DNA from: Synechococcus sp. AG-670-F04
Lineage (GTDB): Bacteria > Cyanobacteriota > Cyanobacteriia > PCC-6307 > Cyanobiaceae
Reading direction: 5' to 3'
Assembly: GCA_003211515.1 (NCBI GenBank)
Contig: QCSN01000021.1
Coordinates: forward strand, 1 to 32,567
DNA: 32,567 bases
Shown: one piece after another, positions 1 to 8,415 of the stretch
Layout of the letters: each line of letters starts with the position of its first letter
How positions within the stretch are numbered: the first letter of the stretch is position 1
The notes under the pieces: generated by a model
Database searches by the model: none
The model's input: only the letters and a program-made list of their open reading frames with translations
What the model was told of the DNA's origin: nothing
Position numbers and translations under genes: made by a program

Positions 1-1
1 G

Positions 2-571
2 ACCGAGGACCTCAGCTTAGTGCCCATCTCGGTGTACAACAAAACCAAGATGGTGGCGGAACGGGTGTTCCTTTCCTATGCCGATCAGATGCAAGTGCAC
101 TGCATCCGACCAGCCACCGTTTGCGGAGTGTCGCCACGGATGCGACTCGATGTGAGTGTCAACATGCTGACGTATCAGGGCCTCAAGAATGGCAAGATCA
201 CCGTCTTCGGGGGGGAACAAACGAGACCAAACATCCACATAAAAGATCTAGCGAATGTGTACAGACACTTCCTTGCGAATAGAGAGTTTAACTCAGGGTG
301 CTTCAATGCAGGCTTTGAAAATCTAAAAATAATAGATATTGCCGAAAAAGTGCAGGAAAAAACCAATGCCGAACTCATAGTAACTGAGAGCAATGACCCA
401 CGATCATATCGACAAGACTCAACCAAATTACTGGCAACAGGGTTTAAGCCAAAATACACTGTAGAGAATGCAATAGATGAAATAAAAGAAGCTTACTTAA
501 AAAAACAGCTCAACGATGGTGAAAATTGCTATACAGTCAAATGGATGAACAAATTGGGACTAAATGGATGA
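2..571 (+). CDS. NAD-dependent sugar epimerase/dehydratase (extended SDR), 5'-truncated by window edge
   Basis: This is the C-terminal part (about 189 residues) of an extended short-chain dehydrogenase acting on nucleotide sugars. The catalytic YxxxK motif is visible as YNKTK at nt 35-49, followed by the family-typical RPATVCG and RPNIHIKDLA segments and a C-terminal NAGFEN-type stretch. The N-terminal Rossmann half lies outside the window, so the true start cannot be seen. The 4-base ATGA overlap with the next gene (568-571) ties it to the downstream operon. The oddity is composition: lines 61-180 are 57% G+C, whereas line 301-360 is 32%, and the change falls inside this reading frame near a run of seven G (209-215). 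The reaction (epimerase or 4,6-dehydratase) cannot be decided from this fragment. Confidence 0.85.
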   Translation, partial: TEDLSLVPISVYNKTKMVAERVFLSYADQMQVHCIRPATVCGVSPRMRLDVSVNMLTYQGLKNGKITVFGGEQTRPNIHIKDLANVYRHFLANREFNSGCFNAGFENLKIIDIAEKVQEKTNAELIVTESNDPRSYRQDSTKLLATGFKPKYTVENAIDEIKEAYLKKQLNDGENCYTVKWMNKLGLNG

Positions 572-1569
572 AGATGAAAAAAGAGAGCGAAAAAGAAAAA
601 AAAGTAATTTACAAAACAATGAAGCGAATAAGAATGATTGAAGAAGCAATTGCCGAAAAGTATCCAGAGGGAAAAATGAGATGCCCAACGCATTTATCGA
701 TTGGCCAAGAATTGACACCAACCATAATTTCAATGCTGACCAGCAAAAGGGATAAAGCAGTAAGCACTCATCGGTGCCACGCTCACTACTTAGCAAAAGG
801 CGGATCTTTAAAAAGAATGATTGCTGAATTGCATGGAAAGACAAATGGTTGCTGCAAAGGCAAAGGAGGGTCAATGCATCTAATAGATATGAAGGTAGGG
901 TTTATGGGTAGCTCAGCAATTGTAGGAAATAGCATACCAGTTGGGACAGGGATTGCGTTAGCAGAAAAGATTCGAAAAACGAACAATATTAGCATTGTTT
1001 ACTTGGGTGATGCAGCAACCGAGGAAGGCGTGTTTTACGAATCAATTAACTTTGCAGCACTAAAGAAATTAGATATATTGTATGTTTGCGAGAATAATCT
1101 TTATTCAGTGTACACACCATTAAAAGAAAGGCAGCCACCAAATAGAAACATTGTAGAAACAGTCAAATCAATGGGAGTAGAATATACAAAAAATCTAACA
1201 GAGAGAAAGACCGAGGATTTGTACAAAGAGCTAAAGTTGGTCTTAGGTAAAATTAAAAAAAATGGAGGCCCTGGATTCGTTGAAGTTGAAACATACAGAT
1301 GGAGAGAACACTGCGGACCAAATTATGACAATCATATAGGGTATAGGAATGAAAGTGAATTCATGGAATACCAGAAAACTGATCCTTTAAATATGCTAGA
1401 ACAGATGTTAACCAAGGAAGTAGTTGAATTTGAAATATGGAAGGAAGAGTTGGAAAAGAGAATCAGTGATGAAATAAGTAGAGCATTTGAATATGCTGAA
1501 CAGTCGCCATGGCCAGAAGAAACAGAAGGGATAAAAGGCATTTATGCAGATAACGGGAGCTACAAATGA
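568..1569 (+). CDS. TPP-dependent dehydrogenase E1 component, alpha subunit (pyruvate/acetoin dehydrogenase-like)
   Basis: This is the alpha subunit of a 2-oxoacid or acetoin dehydrogenase type E1 enzyme, which decarboxylates a 2-oxoacid on thiamine diphosphate and passes on the acyl or aldehyde unit. The TPP/Mg motif runs from GDAATEEG (about residues 147-154) to CENN (about 174-177), and the GKGGSMH segment lies near residue 98. I start it at ATG 568 because that makes an ATGA overlap with the preceding stop and has GGGA 8 bases upstream; an ATG at 541 in the same frame is the alternative. The beta subunit follows with another ATGA overlap. No lipoyl E2 or E3 gene is in the window, so a normal dehydrogenase complex is not indicated. 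In sugar pathways such E1 pairs are proposed to transfer a two-carbon unit to a keto sugar (AviB1/AviB2 of avilamycin biosynthesis). That role here is inferred. Confidence 0.9.
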   Translation: MKMKKESEKEKKVIYKTMKRIRMIEEAIAEKYPEGKMRCPTHLSIGQELTPTIISMLTSKRDKAVSTHRCHAHYLAKGGSLKRMIAELHGKTNGCCKGKGGSMHLIDMKVGFMGSSAIVGNSIPVGTGIALAEKIRKTNNISIVYLGDAATEEGVFYESINFAALKKLDILYVCENNLYSVYTPLKERQPPNRNIVETVKSMGVEYTKNLTERKTEDLYKELKLVLGKIKKNGGPGFVEVETYRWREHCGPNYDNHIGYRNESEFMEYQKTDPLNMLEQMLTKEVVEFEIWKEELEKRISDEISRAFEYAEQSPWPEETEGIKGIYADNGSYK

Positions 1570-2609
1570 AATTTTGCGAATTAGTGCGTAAAGCCATCGA
1601 AGACGAAATGGACAAGGATGAAACAGTTATTTGCTACGGACTTGGCGTAACGGACCCTAAAGGTGTGTTTGGCACAACTAAAGATCTACATAAAAAATTT
1701 GGCAACAAAAGAGTTTTCGATATGCCCACATCAGAAAATGGAATGACGGGTATTGGAGTAGGTGCCGCGATAATGGGATTAAAGGTAATAATGACACACC
1801 AACGAGTGGACTTCTTTTTATTGGCAATGGACCAAGTTGTAAATAGTGCAGCAAAAATGCATTATATGTACGGCAACCAATTGAATTGTCCTATCGTAAT
1901 AAGATTAATTATTGGAAGAGGATGGGGCCAAGGTCCAACACACTCTCAAAGTTTACAAGCATGGTTTGCACACATCCCGGGCCTTAAAGTAGTAATGCCA
2001 ACATTTGCGGAAGATGCATACACGTTATTAAGAGAGGCAATCCAGGATCCAAACCCGGTTATTTATTTAGAGCACAGATGGCTACATGAAACAAATGAAA
2101 GTAGTGTAAAAGGAAATATAAGCATAGGGAAAGCCAGAATATGCAGAGAGGGAAAACATTGTACGATAGTAAGTAATTCATATCTTACACTGGAGTCAAT
2201 AAAGGCCGCGTCATACTTAAGCGAGAGACATGGAATTGAATGTGAAATTATAGATTTGGCAACGGTAAAGCCAATAGATGAAAAAACTATTTTGGAATCT
2301 GTGAAAAAAACGAGACGAATATGTGTGTTGGATACTGGATTTGAGATTTGCGGGCTAGCAAGTGAAATCATAAGCATGGTATGCATTAATAATGAAATCG
2401 AACTAATTGATAAACCAATCAAAGGAAGCATGAAAGATATACCAGAACCAACAAGCTATGGACTAACGAAAAATACATATTTGGATGCAGCTGACATATC
2501 CAGAAAGTTGTTGAAGATGTTTAAGGAAACTATAGTTGAGAATGAACTAATGAAGTTGAAGCCTACAAGGCATGATATTCCCGGAGACTCGTTTAAGGGG
2601 CCTTTCTAA
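1566..2609 (+). CDS. TPP-dependent dehydrogenase E1 component, beta subunit
   Basis: This 347-residue protein is the transketolase-like beta subunit that pairs with the preceding alpha subunit. It has the pyrimidine-binding domain with the FDMPTSENGMTGIG segment, where Glu57 is the expected cofactor-activating glutamate. It also has the conserved GRGWGQGPTHSQSLQAWF segment (about 117-134) with its active-site-region histidines, and a C-terminal transketolase domain from about residue 190. Start ATG 1566 overlaps the alpha stop by four bases, so a fixed subunit ratio by translational coupling is likely. The next gene abuts its stop. Alpha and beta lengths are normal for separate-subunit E1 enzymes. 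The substrate is unknown; pyruvate is the family default. Confidence 0.9.
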   Translation: MKFCELVRKAIEDEMDKDETVICYGLGVTDPKGVFGTTKDLHKKFGNKRVFDMPTSENGMTGIGVGAAIMGLKVIMTHQRVDFFLLAMDQVVNSAAKMHYMYGNQLNCPIVIRLIIGRGWGQGPTHSQSLQAWFAHIPGLKVVMPTFAEDAYTLLREAIQDPNPVIYLEHRWLHETNESSVKGNISIGKARICREGKHCTIVSNSYLTLESIKAASYLSERHGIECEIIDLATVKPIDEKTILESVKKTRRICVLDTGFEICGLASEIISMVCINNEIELIDKPIKGSMKDIPEPTSYGLTKNTYLDAADISRKLLKMFKETIVENELMKLKPTRHDIPGDSFKGPF

Positions 2610-3413
2610 ATGGAAAATACGTTAATCATAGGAATAAGCAGTGGTATAGGCTCGGCTATAGCTGAAAGACTTTCAGAAGTTGGGCATAAAGTCAGTGGCA
2701 CAACAAGAAAGGGAGATAGATCCTCAGTTGAAAAAGAAGGCCAAAGAAACATATATTATCTAGACATTAGCAAAAAAAAGAATATCAAAAAGTTCCTTAA
2801 GGAGTACCAAAGCAGTGAAGAATGGGACAATTTAATAGTATGCCCTGGAAAGTTGGAACCGATAGTTAAGTTTGAATCTTGCGACATACAAGAATGGTCA
2901 GAGAGCTTTGAGATTAACTTTACAAACCAAATAATTCTATTGCATGGTCTAATAAAGGCAAGAAGTAAAGAAAAAGGAAGGGTGATTTTTTTTGCTGGAG
3001 GAGGAACTAACTCAGCAACACCAAGCTTCAGTGCCTATACAACAGCAAAGATCGCATTAATAAAAATCATTGAACTGTTAGATGATGAATCAGAAAATAT
3101 GACATATACAATTTTAGGCCCGGGTTGGGTTAAAACAAAAATTCATGAGCAAAGCATGGATCCAAAGAATAAAGCACTTGATTGCTATAAGGAGACAAAA
3201 AGGAGAATGGAAGAGAATGACTTTGGCGATATGGGCCGTGTGGTAGAATCCATAATGTGGATATTAAGTGAAGAAAAAAGTGTAGTTGGTGGAAGAAATT
3301 TTAGTACTGTGCATGACAAATGGGGGACTGAAGAGTTGAGAGAAATGTTGCTAAAAGACGAGAATGCTTATAAACTAAGAAGATATGCAAACTCAAGAAA
3401 GTGCGTACGATGA
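2610..3413 (+). CDS. Short-chain dehydrogenase/reductase (classical SDR)
   Basis: This 267-residue protein is an NAD(P)-dependent oxidoreductase. The nucleotide-binding GISSGIG is at residues 8-14 and the catalytic YTTAK at 143-147. The PGWVKTKI segment after the active site is also family-typical. The segment where the catalytic serine would be expected reads AGGGTNSATP, so the serine position is uncertain. ATG 2610 directly follows the E1-beta stop (TAA|ATG), and the stop overlaps the next start. Placed after a two-carbon transferase pair, it could reduce a new keto group on a sugar or its branch; this is inferred from context only. A C-terminal tail of about 40 residues extends beyond the usual core. 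Confidence 0.85.
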   Translation: MENTLIIGISSGIGSAIAERLSEVGHKVSGTTRKGDRSSVEKEGQRNIYYLDISKKKNIKKFLKEYQSSEEWDNLIVCPGKLEPIVKFESCDIQEWSESFEINFTNQIILLHGLIKARSKEKGRVIFFAGGGTNSATPSFSAYTTAKIALIKIIELLDDESENMTYTILGPGWVKTKIHEQSMDPKNKALDCYKETKRRMEENDFGDMGRVVESIMWILSEEKSVVGGRNFSTVHDKWGTEELREMLLKDENAYKLRRYANSRKCVR

Positions 3414-4276
3414 TCAAGGCTGAAAGAACACTAGATTTTGTGCTTAGAATCATAAATCATGTGACTAGCGGGCACAGTAGAGAAAATGATATATATAAAT
3501 ATATGGATGACATTCTTAAACCGGCAGTCAATGAATTATATGGCAAAACAACCGAGTGCAAAGCACACATGGATGGTATAGGAGAAATAAAAATGACATA
3601 TTTTGATATGGGTAATATAAATTCCACTCACTTATTTGGACTAGACGAATTAATAATTTTTTGTTTATATAAACAAAACACACTTACTTACAATAAAGTA
3701 GCAGATCTTGGGGCAAATATAGGGCTACATTCGATAGTCCTAGCAAAACTTGGGTTTGAAGTATCAGCGTATGAACCAGACATCGTGCACCTAGAAAGAC
3801 TAAGACTAAATTTAAATGAAAACAATGTACGGGACAGGGTAAAAGTATATCCCTGTGCAGTATCAACAACTAAGGAGACAAAAGAGTTCGTAAGAGTTAA
3901 GGGCAATACAACGAGTAGCCATCTGAAGGGAGCCAAAGATACGGCATACGGGAATTTGGAAAGTTTAAAGGTAGAGACTGTAGAATTCGAATCTATATTG
4001 AGGGGGAATGACCTTTTAAAAATTGATGTAGAAGGTCACGAAAGTGAAATAATATGCTCTTCAAAACTAAAAGACTGGGAAAACTGTGATGCAATATTAG
4101 AAGTTGGCAGCGAGAAAAATTCATACGAGATATATGAAAAGTTCAAGAACAGCAAGATTAATATGTTTTCACAGATGACAAACTGGAGGAAAGTTGAGAC
4201 AATGGATCAGATGCCAAAATCGTATAAAGATGGGTCAGTATTTATCACAATAAAGGAGAAAATGAAATGGAAATAA
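3410..4276 (+). CDS. FkbM-family SAM-dependent methyltransferase
   Basis: This is a class I SAM methyltransferase of the FkbM type (288 residues), a family that O-methylates sugars and polyketide hydroxyls. Motif I reads VADLGANIGLHS (about residue 99). An acidic AYEPD strand end follows, then the diagnostic LLKIDVEGHE (about 202-211). I choose ATG 3410, giving an ATGA overlap with the SDR stop; a GTG nine bases upstream is also in frame. The gene ends inside the next gene (10-base overlap). It most likely methylates a hydroxyl of the sugar made by this operon; the acceptor is not identifiable. Confidence 0.88.
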   Translation: MIKAERTLDFVLRIINHVTSGHSRENDIYKYMDDILKPAVNELYGKTTECKAHMDGIGEIKMTYFDMGNINSTHLFGLDELIIFCLYKQNTLTYNKVADLGANIGLHSIVLAKLGFEVSAYEPDIVHLERLRLNLNENNVRDRVKVYPCAVSTTKETKEFVRVKGNTTSSHLKGAKDTAYGNLESLKVETVEFESILRGNDLLKIDVEGHESEIICSSKLKDWENCDAILEVGSEKNSYEIYEKFKNSKINMFSQMTNWRKVETMDQMPKSYKDGSVFITIKEKMKWK

Positions 4277-6027
4277 AAGTCAAAGTATCAAGCATAGTAA
4301 GCAAGTTTATAAGAGAAAAGAACATAACACATACATTTAGCATCTCGGGTGGTGCTTCATTACATCTAATACATTCAATCGAAGAAGTAGAAGGTTTGAC
4401 GAACATATGCTGCCATCACGAGCAGGGATGTGCGATGGCAGCGGATGGATATGCAAGAGTTACGGGTAGAACAGGGCTGGCGATTGCCACAAGCGGCCCA
4501 GGAGCAACTAATCTAATAACAGGGATTTGCTGCAGCTATTACGATTCGGTTCCCATGATGGCGATAACGGGACAAGTAAGTAGGTTCCGTATGATTGGCA
4601 AAAGTAAAGTAAGACAAATAGGATTTCAAGAAACACCAATTGTCGAACTATGTAAGTCCATAACAAAATATGCCGTAAGAGTGACAAAAGCAGAAAATAT
4701 TCTTTACGAACTTGAGAAGGCCTATCAAATAGCTAATGCAGGAAGGAAAGGGCCGGTACTAGTCGACATACCAGATGATGTACAGAGAGAATATATTTTG
4801 GCATCTAAATGTAAAATATACAAAAATAAAATTCAAACAGCGAGGAAACACGAAGTGAGTGGCCTAGAAAGCAGATTAGATGCAATAAATAAATTATTAA
4901 GGGAGAGTGAAAGGCCAGTAATAATAGCGGGGTGGGGTGTACATCTTGCACAAGCAGAAAAAATGGTAAGAAGAGTAATTGAACAGCTGAATATACCTGT
5001 AGCTTTAACATGGGGGGCTGCAGATTTAATAGAAACTGAAAATCAGTTGTATTTAGGGACATTCGGAACACACGGGCAACGCTGCGCAAATTTAGCTGTT
5101 CAAAATGCAGATTTGATTTTATGTATGGGAGCACGACTAGACACAAAAGCAACGGGAACGCCGATAGCAACTTTTGCACCCAAGGCGAAAAAGATAGTAA
5201 TAGATATAGATAAAGAAGAACTTAAAAAATTTGATGAATTTGATCTGTACATTGAGGAAAAAATCTGTGAAGACTTAAATATCCTCAAGGACAAAGAAGA
5301 ACTCATACAAAAACTAAGTGGCAGTATGAATGGATACCTTAAATGGAAAAAACAAATAAGCGAATGGAGGACAAAGACAGAAACCTTTGACAGAGGAAAA
5401 AGAAATGAAATTAAGAGCCTGGTGAATCCATATCATTTCTTTGAAATAATTTCAGACGAACTAGAAGGTGAAACAAATATATTTCTTGATACAGGTTGTA
5501 CAATCGCATGGGCTATGCAATCTATAAAAATGAAATCAGGTATAAGGACATATCATGACTTCAACAATACAGCAATGGGGTGGGCGTTACCGGCTAGTAT
5601 TGGTGCAAAATTAGCTGATACAAGAAGAAACACAGTCTGTATAATGGGAGATGGATCACTCATGATGACAATGGAAGAATTAGCAATTATAAAGAGATTC
5701 AAAATTAACTTGAAAGTGATAGTAATGAATAATAGTGGTTATTCAATGATACAACAAACACAAGATCAGTGGCTTGACTCTAAATATATTGCCTCATCAT
5801 ATGAAGGAGGTATTGACTTTCCAAATCTCGAAAAAATAGCAGATGCGTTCGAGATGGATTACGAGGTAATCGACAGCAATAAGGATTTAGAACATAGGAT
5901 AAAGAATATAATCGACTTAAATGGTCCTGTTTTGTGTGATGTGAAAGTTGAAAGAGCATTTAGGGTAATACCACAGGTGAAGGCTGGATATCCAAATGAA
6001 AAAATGGAACCAGAATATGAGATATAG
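4267..6027 (+). CDS. Thiamine-diphosphate-binding protein of the acetolactate synthase family (IlvB-like)
   Basis: This 586-residue protein has the full three-domain architecture of acetohydroxyacid-synthase-type enzymes. It has the N-terminal pyrimidine domain with HHEQGCAMAADGYAR (Glu52 activates TPP), a central domain, and a C-terminal PP domain with GDGSLMM (about 461) to MNNSGYS (about 487). The start overlaps the FkbM gene and the stop lies six bases before the next gene, so it is an integral operon member rather than the housekeeping ilvB. Relatives in surface-sugar loci include YerE, which joins a two-carbon unit from pyruvate to a 4-keto sugar to make yersiniose. A similar carboligation is inferred here. 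No regulatory IlvH subunit accompanies it, which argues against plain acetolactate synthesis. Confidence 0.88.
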   Translation: MEIKVKVSSIVSKFIREKNITHTFSISGGASLHLIHSIEEVEGLTNICCHHEQGCAMAADGYARVTGRTGLAIATSGPGATNLITGICCSYYDSVPMMAITGQVSRFRMIGKSKVRQIGFQETPIVELCKSITKYAVRVTKAENILYELEKAYQIANAGRKGPVLVDIPDDVQREYILASKCKIYKNKIQTARKHEVSGLESRLDAINKLLRESERPVIIAGWGVHLAQAEKMVRRVIEQLNIPVALTWGAADLIETENQLYLGTFGTHGQRCANLAVQNADLILCMGARLDTKATGTPIATFAPKAKKIVIDIDKEELKKFDEFDLYIEEKICEDLNILKDKEELIQKLSGSMNGYLKWKKQISEWRTKTETFDRGKRNEIKSLVNPYHFFEIISDELEGETNIFLDTGCTIAWAMQSIKMKSGIRTYHDFNNTAMGWALPASIGAKLADTRRNTVCIMGDGSLMMTMEELAIIKRFKINLKVIVMNNSGYSMIQQTQDQWLDSKYIASSYEGGIDFPNLEKIADAFEMDYEVIDSNKDLEHRIKNIIDLNGPVLCDVKVERAFRVIPQVKAGYPNEKMEPEYEI

Positions 6028-6033
6028 TAAAAA

Positions 6034-6786
6034 ATGAACATTTTAGACTTCATTAAACTCACAGAGTATGCTGAGATTTACCGTAGCGGCTACAAGAGGG
6101 CCAAACCATTCCCTTCAGTTGTAATAGATAATTTTTTTGATGATGATGTATTTGAACATGTGCATAACTCATTCCCATTGCTAGGAAGTAGCATATGGAA
6201 AACACCAAGTAATAGACATACTAAGGAGAAGAGTGTAGTCAAGAGGGGGAATACAGGGTTAAAAGAAAACAATCTATCAGAAAAGAGTAAGAATATTATA
6301 TACCAACTAAACTCGGCCACATTTATAAATTTTCTTGAAAATATTACTGGAATAGAAGGGCTATGCCCCGATCCGTACATCTATGAAGGTGGTTATCACC
6401 TAAGTAAAGGCCAGGGAAAGTTAGATATACATGCTGATTACTCACATCACGACAAATTGGGACTAGAACGAAGGGTAAATGTATTAATATATTTAAATAA
6501 AGATTGGGATGAAAAATTTGGTGGAAGCCTTGGTCTGTATGATAAAAAGATTAATTTAATAAAGAAAATAAGTCCAATAGCGAACAGAATGGTAATATTT
6601 TCTACAGATATAGACTCATATCATGGATTCCCAGATGAGATGAACATTAGCAAGGAATATGAGAACCTACACCAGGGTAGAAAATCAATTGCTATGTATT
6701 ACTACACCATTCCAACTAAAAGGAAAAAACACAAAATAATTTTTGCCAACGATCCTTCATTTACATTTGAGCCAACAATAGAATGA
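6034..6786 (+). CDS. 2-oxoglutarate/Fe(II)-dependent oxygenase (prolyl-4-hydroxylase-like fold)
   Basis: This 250-residue protein carries the facial triad of the 2OG-Fe(II) superfamily: His133 and Asp135 in DIHADYSHH, and His197 in SYHGFPD. A downstream basic residue in the RKSIAMYYYT strand (about 216) would bind 2-oxoglutarate. The RRVNVLIYLN and GGSLGLYD segments between them are typical of the 2OG-FeII_Oxy_3 group. It follows the IlvB-like gene by six bases and overlaps the next by four. It is likely to hydroxylate or otherwise oxidise a sugar intermediate or an attached group; the substrate is unknown. Confidence 0.85.
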   Translation: MNILDFIKLTEYAEIYRSGYKRAKPFPSVVIDNFFDDDVFEHVHNSFPLLGSSIWKTPSNRHTKEKSVVKRGNTGLKENNLSEKSKNIIYQLNSATFINFLENITGIEGLCPDPYIYEGGYHLSKGQGKLDIHADYSHHDKLGLERRVNVLIYLNKDWDEKFGGSLGLYDKKINLIKKISPIANRMVIFSTDIDSYHGFPDEMNISKEYENLHQGRKSIAMYYYTIPTKRKKHKIIFANDPSFTFEPTIE

Positions 6787-7460
6787 CTTATGACTTTGAC
6801 AAAGATGGATTAACCATCGTAAACCTTTTCACAAAACCAGAAATAGAACAAATAAAGAAGGATTTATCGAAGTATATATGCTCAAAACTAGGAATGAATA
6901 AAGTAGAGGAAATCGAGAAATATCATAAGTGGTACGATAAAGCTATTGATGGAAGAAAGACCGCTTTGTCAGCAAAAAACAGACACTTCAAAAATGGACG
7001 CTGGCAAGAAATCGATATTGTTGAAAGAGTAAGAACAGAAGTTATAAACAATAGGGTGTGTAAGAATATAGAGGTATGGGATGAAGGCTATGGGCAAATA
7101 GCGTACAGATTAATAAGACCAGGATTCAATGACGGATATCCTGCATCACGGAAAAGTTGGGGTCCAGGAGGAAAGCTAATCTCAGCAACGATACCAATCA
7201 TTGGATTTACTGAATATGAGAGTCAATCATTCATAATCGGGTCACATAGAAAAAACTACAGAAGCTATCTTCCGAGTGATCCTAAATTCTGCTCAGAAGA
7301 GCGCAGATTGGTAAATCCAGAAATTTATAAATATACGCAAGTGAAACCAAATGTAGGTGATGTGATAATATTTCACTGGGATACAATTCACACGGAACAG
7401 ATAATAGGTAGAGACACAACAAGATTAGCTTTGGAGGTGAGATACAAGCTAAATGAGTGA
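6783..7460 (+). CDS. Phytanoyl-CoA dioxygenase (PhyH)-like protein with no obvious HxD iron ligands
   Basis: This 225-residue protein resembles small PhyH-type oxygenases. It has a GSHRKNY segment (about 155-161) like the usual PGSH element. A C-terminal VGDVIIFHWDTIH segment supplies a distal-type histidine, and an arginine follows in TTRLALEVRY. The proximal HxD pair normally found before the GSH element is not evident: that stretch reads SWGPGGKLISATIPIIGF with no histidine. Either the metal ligands are displaced or the protein has lost iron chemistry. ATG 6783 forms an ATGA overlap with the upstream oxygenase, and its stop lies inside the next gene. It may act together with the intact neighbouring oxygenase. 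Confidence 0.65.
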   Translation: MTYDFDKDGLTIVNLFTKPEIEQIKKDLSKYICSKLGMNKVEEIEKYHKWYDKAIDGRKTALSAKNRHFKNGRWQEIDIVERVRTEVINNRVCKNIEVWDEGYGQIAYRLIRPGFNDGYPASRKSWGPGGKLISATIPIIGFTEYESQSFIIGSHRKNYRSYLPSDPKFCSEERRLVNPEIYKYTQVKPNVGDVIIFHWDTIHTEQIIGRDTTRLALEVRYKLNE

Positions 7461-8415
7461 GACAAATGTATGGCTTGGCACCCTCCACTACGGAGAAAAA
7501 TTAAATAAGAATGAGGTGCTATACCTACTAACAAACCTACCAACTGGAAAACAATACATATTAGATGTTGCAGACATCTATAGTGGAGGGAAAAGTATTC
7601 AGATACTCACTGGGTTAATAAGTAAAGTAAAAAGCAACATACGCCTAAGTTACAAAATAGGATTAATTGGATATAAAGAAGAAGAAATATTTAAAGTGAA
7701 AGAAAGATGTTGGAGTGAAGGTGAATTTGCCGAAGAAATCGAGAAGATAATAAAGAAAGTAACGATAGATAGAATGCATTCAATTCAACTTCATGCCATT
7801 CCAGCAAAAGATAGTTCTTTGATAAATGTAATAAAAGATATTAAAGAAATAATGCAAAGGTACAAGCAAATAGAAGTAGGCATAGCAAATATAAATAGCG
7901 AAGAATTGGATAAACTAACAAGACGCTATGGCTTAAGATTTAATTTTGTACAATTACATGGCAACATAATAGAAAGAAGACTTGTCAGAAGTTTTTCAAA
8001 CAAAAAATACAAGAAAGACAATATTTACTTAATAGCTAACAGGGCATTATGTAGAGGATTGATAAACAAAGAGGATCACATAATTGGAAACGAAAGGAGC
8101 AGATTCAATTCAAGTAAAAGAATACAGCAGTCATATGATGAACGGAAAAAAGAACTTATGGGCAGAATAATACAAGTTTGCGAAGCAGAAAGAATTAAAT
8201 TAATAGAAATAGCGTATGGATATTTAATAGATCAAGAATTATCGATAATACCAATTATTGGTGGTAGTAATTATGAACAAATAAAAGAGTCAATAGAAGT
8301 AATAGAAGGTCTACAAGGTAATAGGATGGGGAGAGTTAGAAAAATAATAAGAGAACTAGAATCTGAGATGGTGTACAATTCCTATGATTATCCTAATACG
8401 GCATTCGAAAAATAG
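7453..8415 (+). CDS. Aldo/keto reductase family protein
   Basis: This 320-residue protein shows the catalytic tetrad of the aldo/keto reductases: Asp and Tyr in VADIYSGGKS (about 40-49), Lys in SYKIGLIG (about 68), and His in IQLHAIP (about 114). A C-terminal segment IIPIIGGSNYEQIKES (about 271) matches the NADP-binding end of the barrel (usual form IPIPG.....). It is otherwise divergent and rich in Lys and Ile. It overlaps the upstream PhyH-like gene by eight bases and abuts the next SDR. It probably reduces a keto or aldehyde group on the sugar made by the operon. A second, less divergent aldo/keto reductase is at 22108-23016. Confidence 0.8.
   Translation: MSETNVWLGTLHYGEKLNKNEVLYLLTNLPTGKQYILDVADIYSGGKSIQILTGLISKVKSNIRLSYKIGLIGYKEEEIFKVKERCWSEGEFAEEIEKIIKKVTIDRMHSIQLHAIPAKDSSLINVIKDIKEIMQRYKQIEVGIANINSEELDKLTRRYGLRFNFVQLHGNIIERRLVRSFSNKKYKKDNIYLIANRALCRGLINKEDHIIGNERSRFNSSKRIQQSYDERKKELMGRIIQVCEAERIKLIEIAYGYLIDQELSIIPIIGGSNYEQIKESIEVIEGLQGNRMGRVRKIIRELESEMVYNSYDYPNTAFEK

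Noticed and set aside
4805-5179. Long open frame on the - strand inside the IlvB-like gene
   Set aside because: It is a shadow of a well-supported + strand enzyme; the translation is Leu/Pro-rich with no family features.
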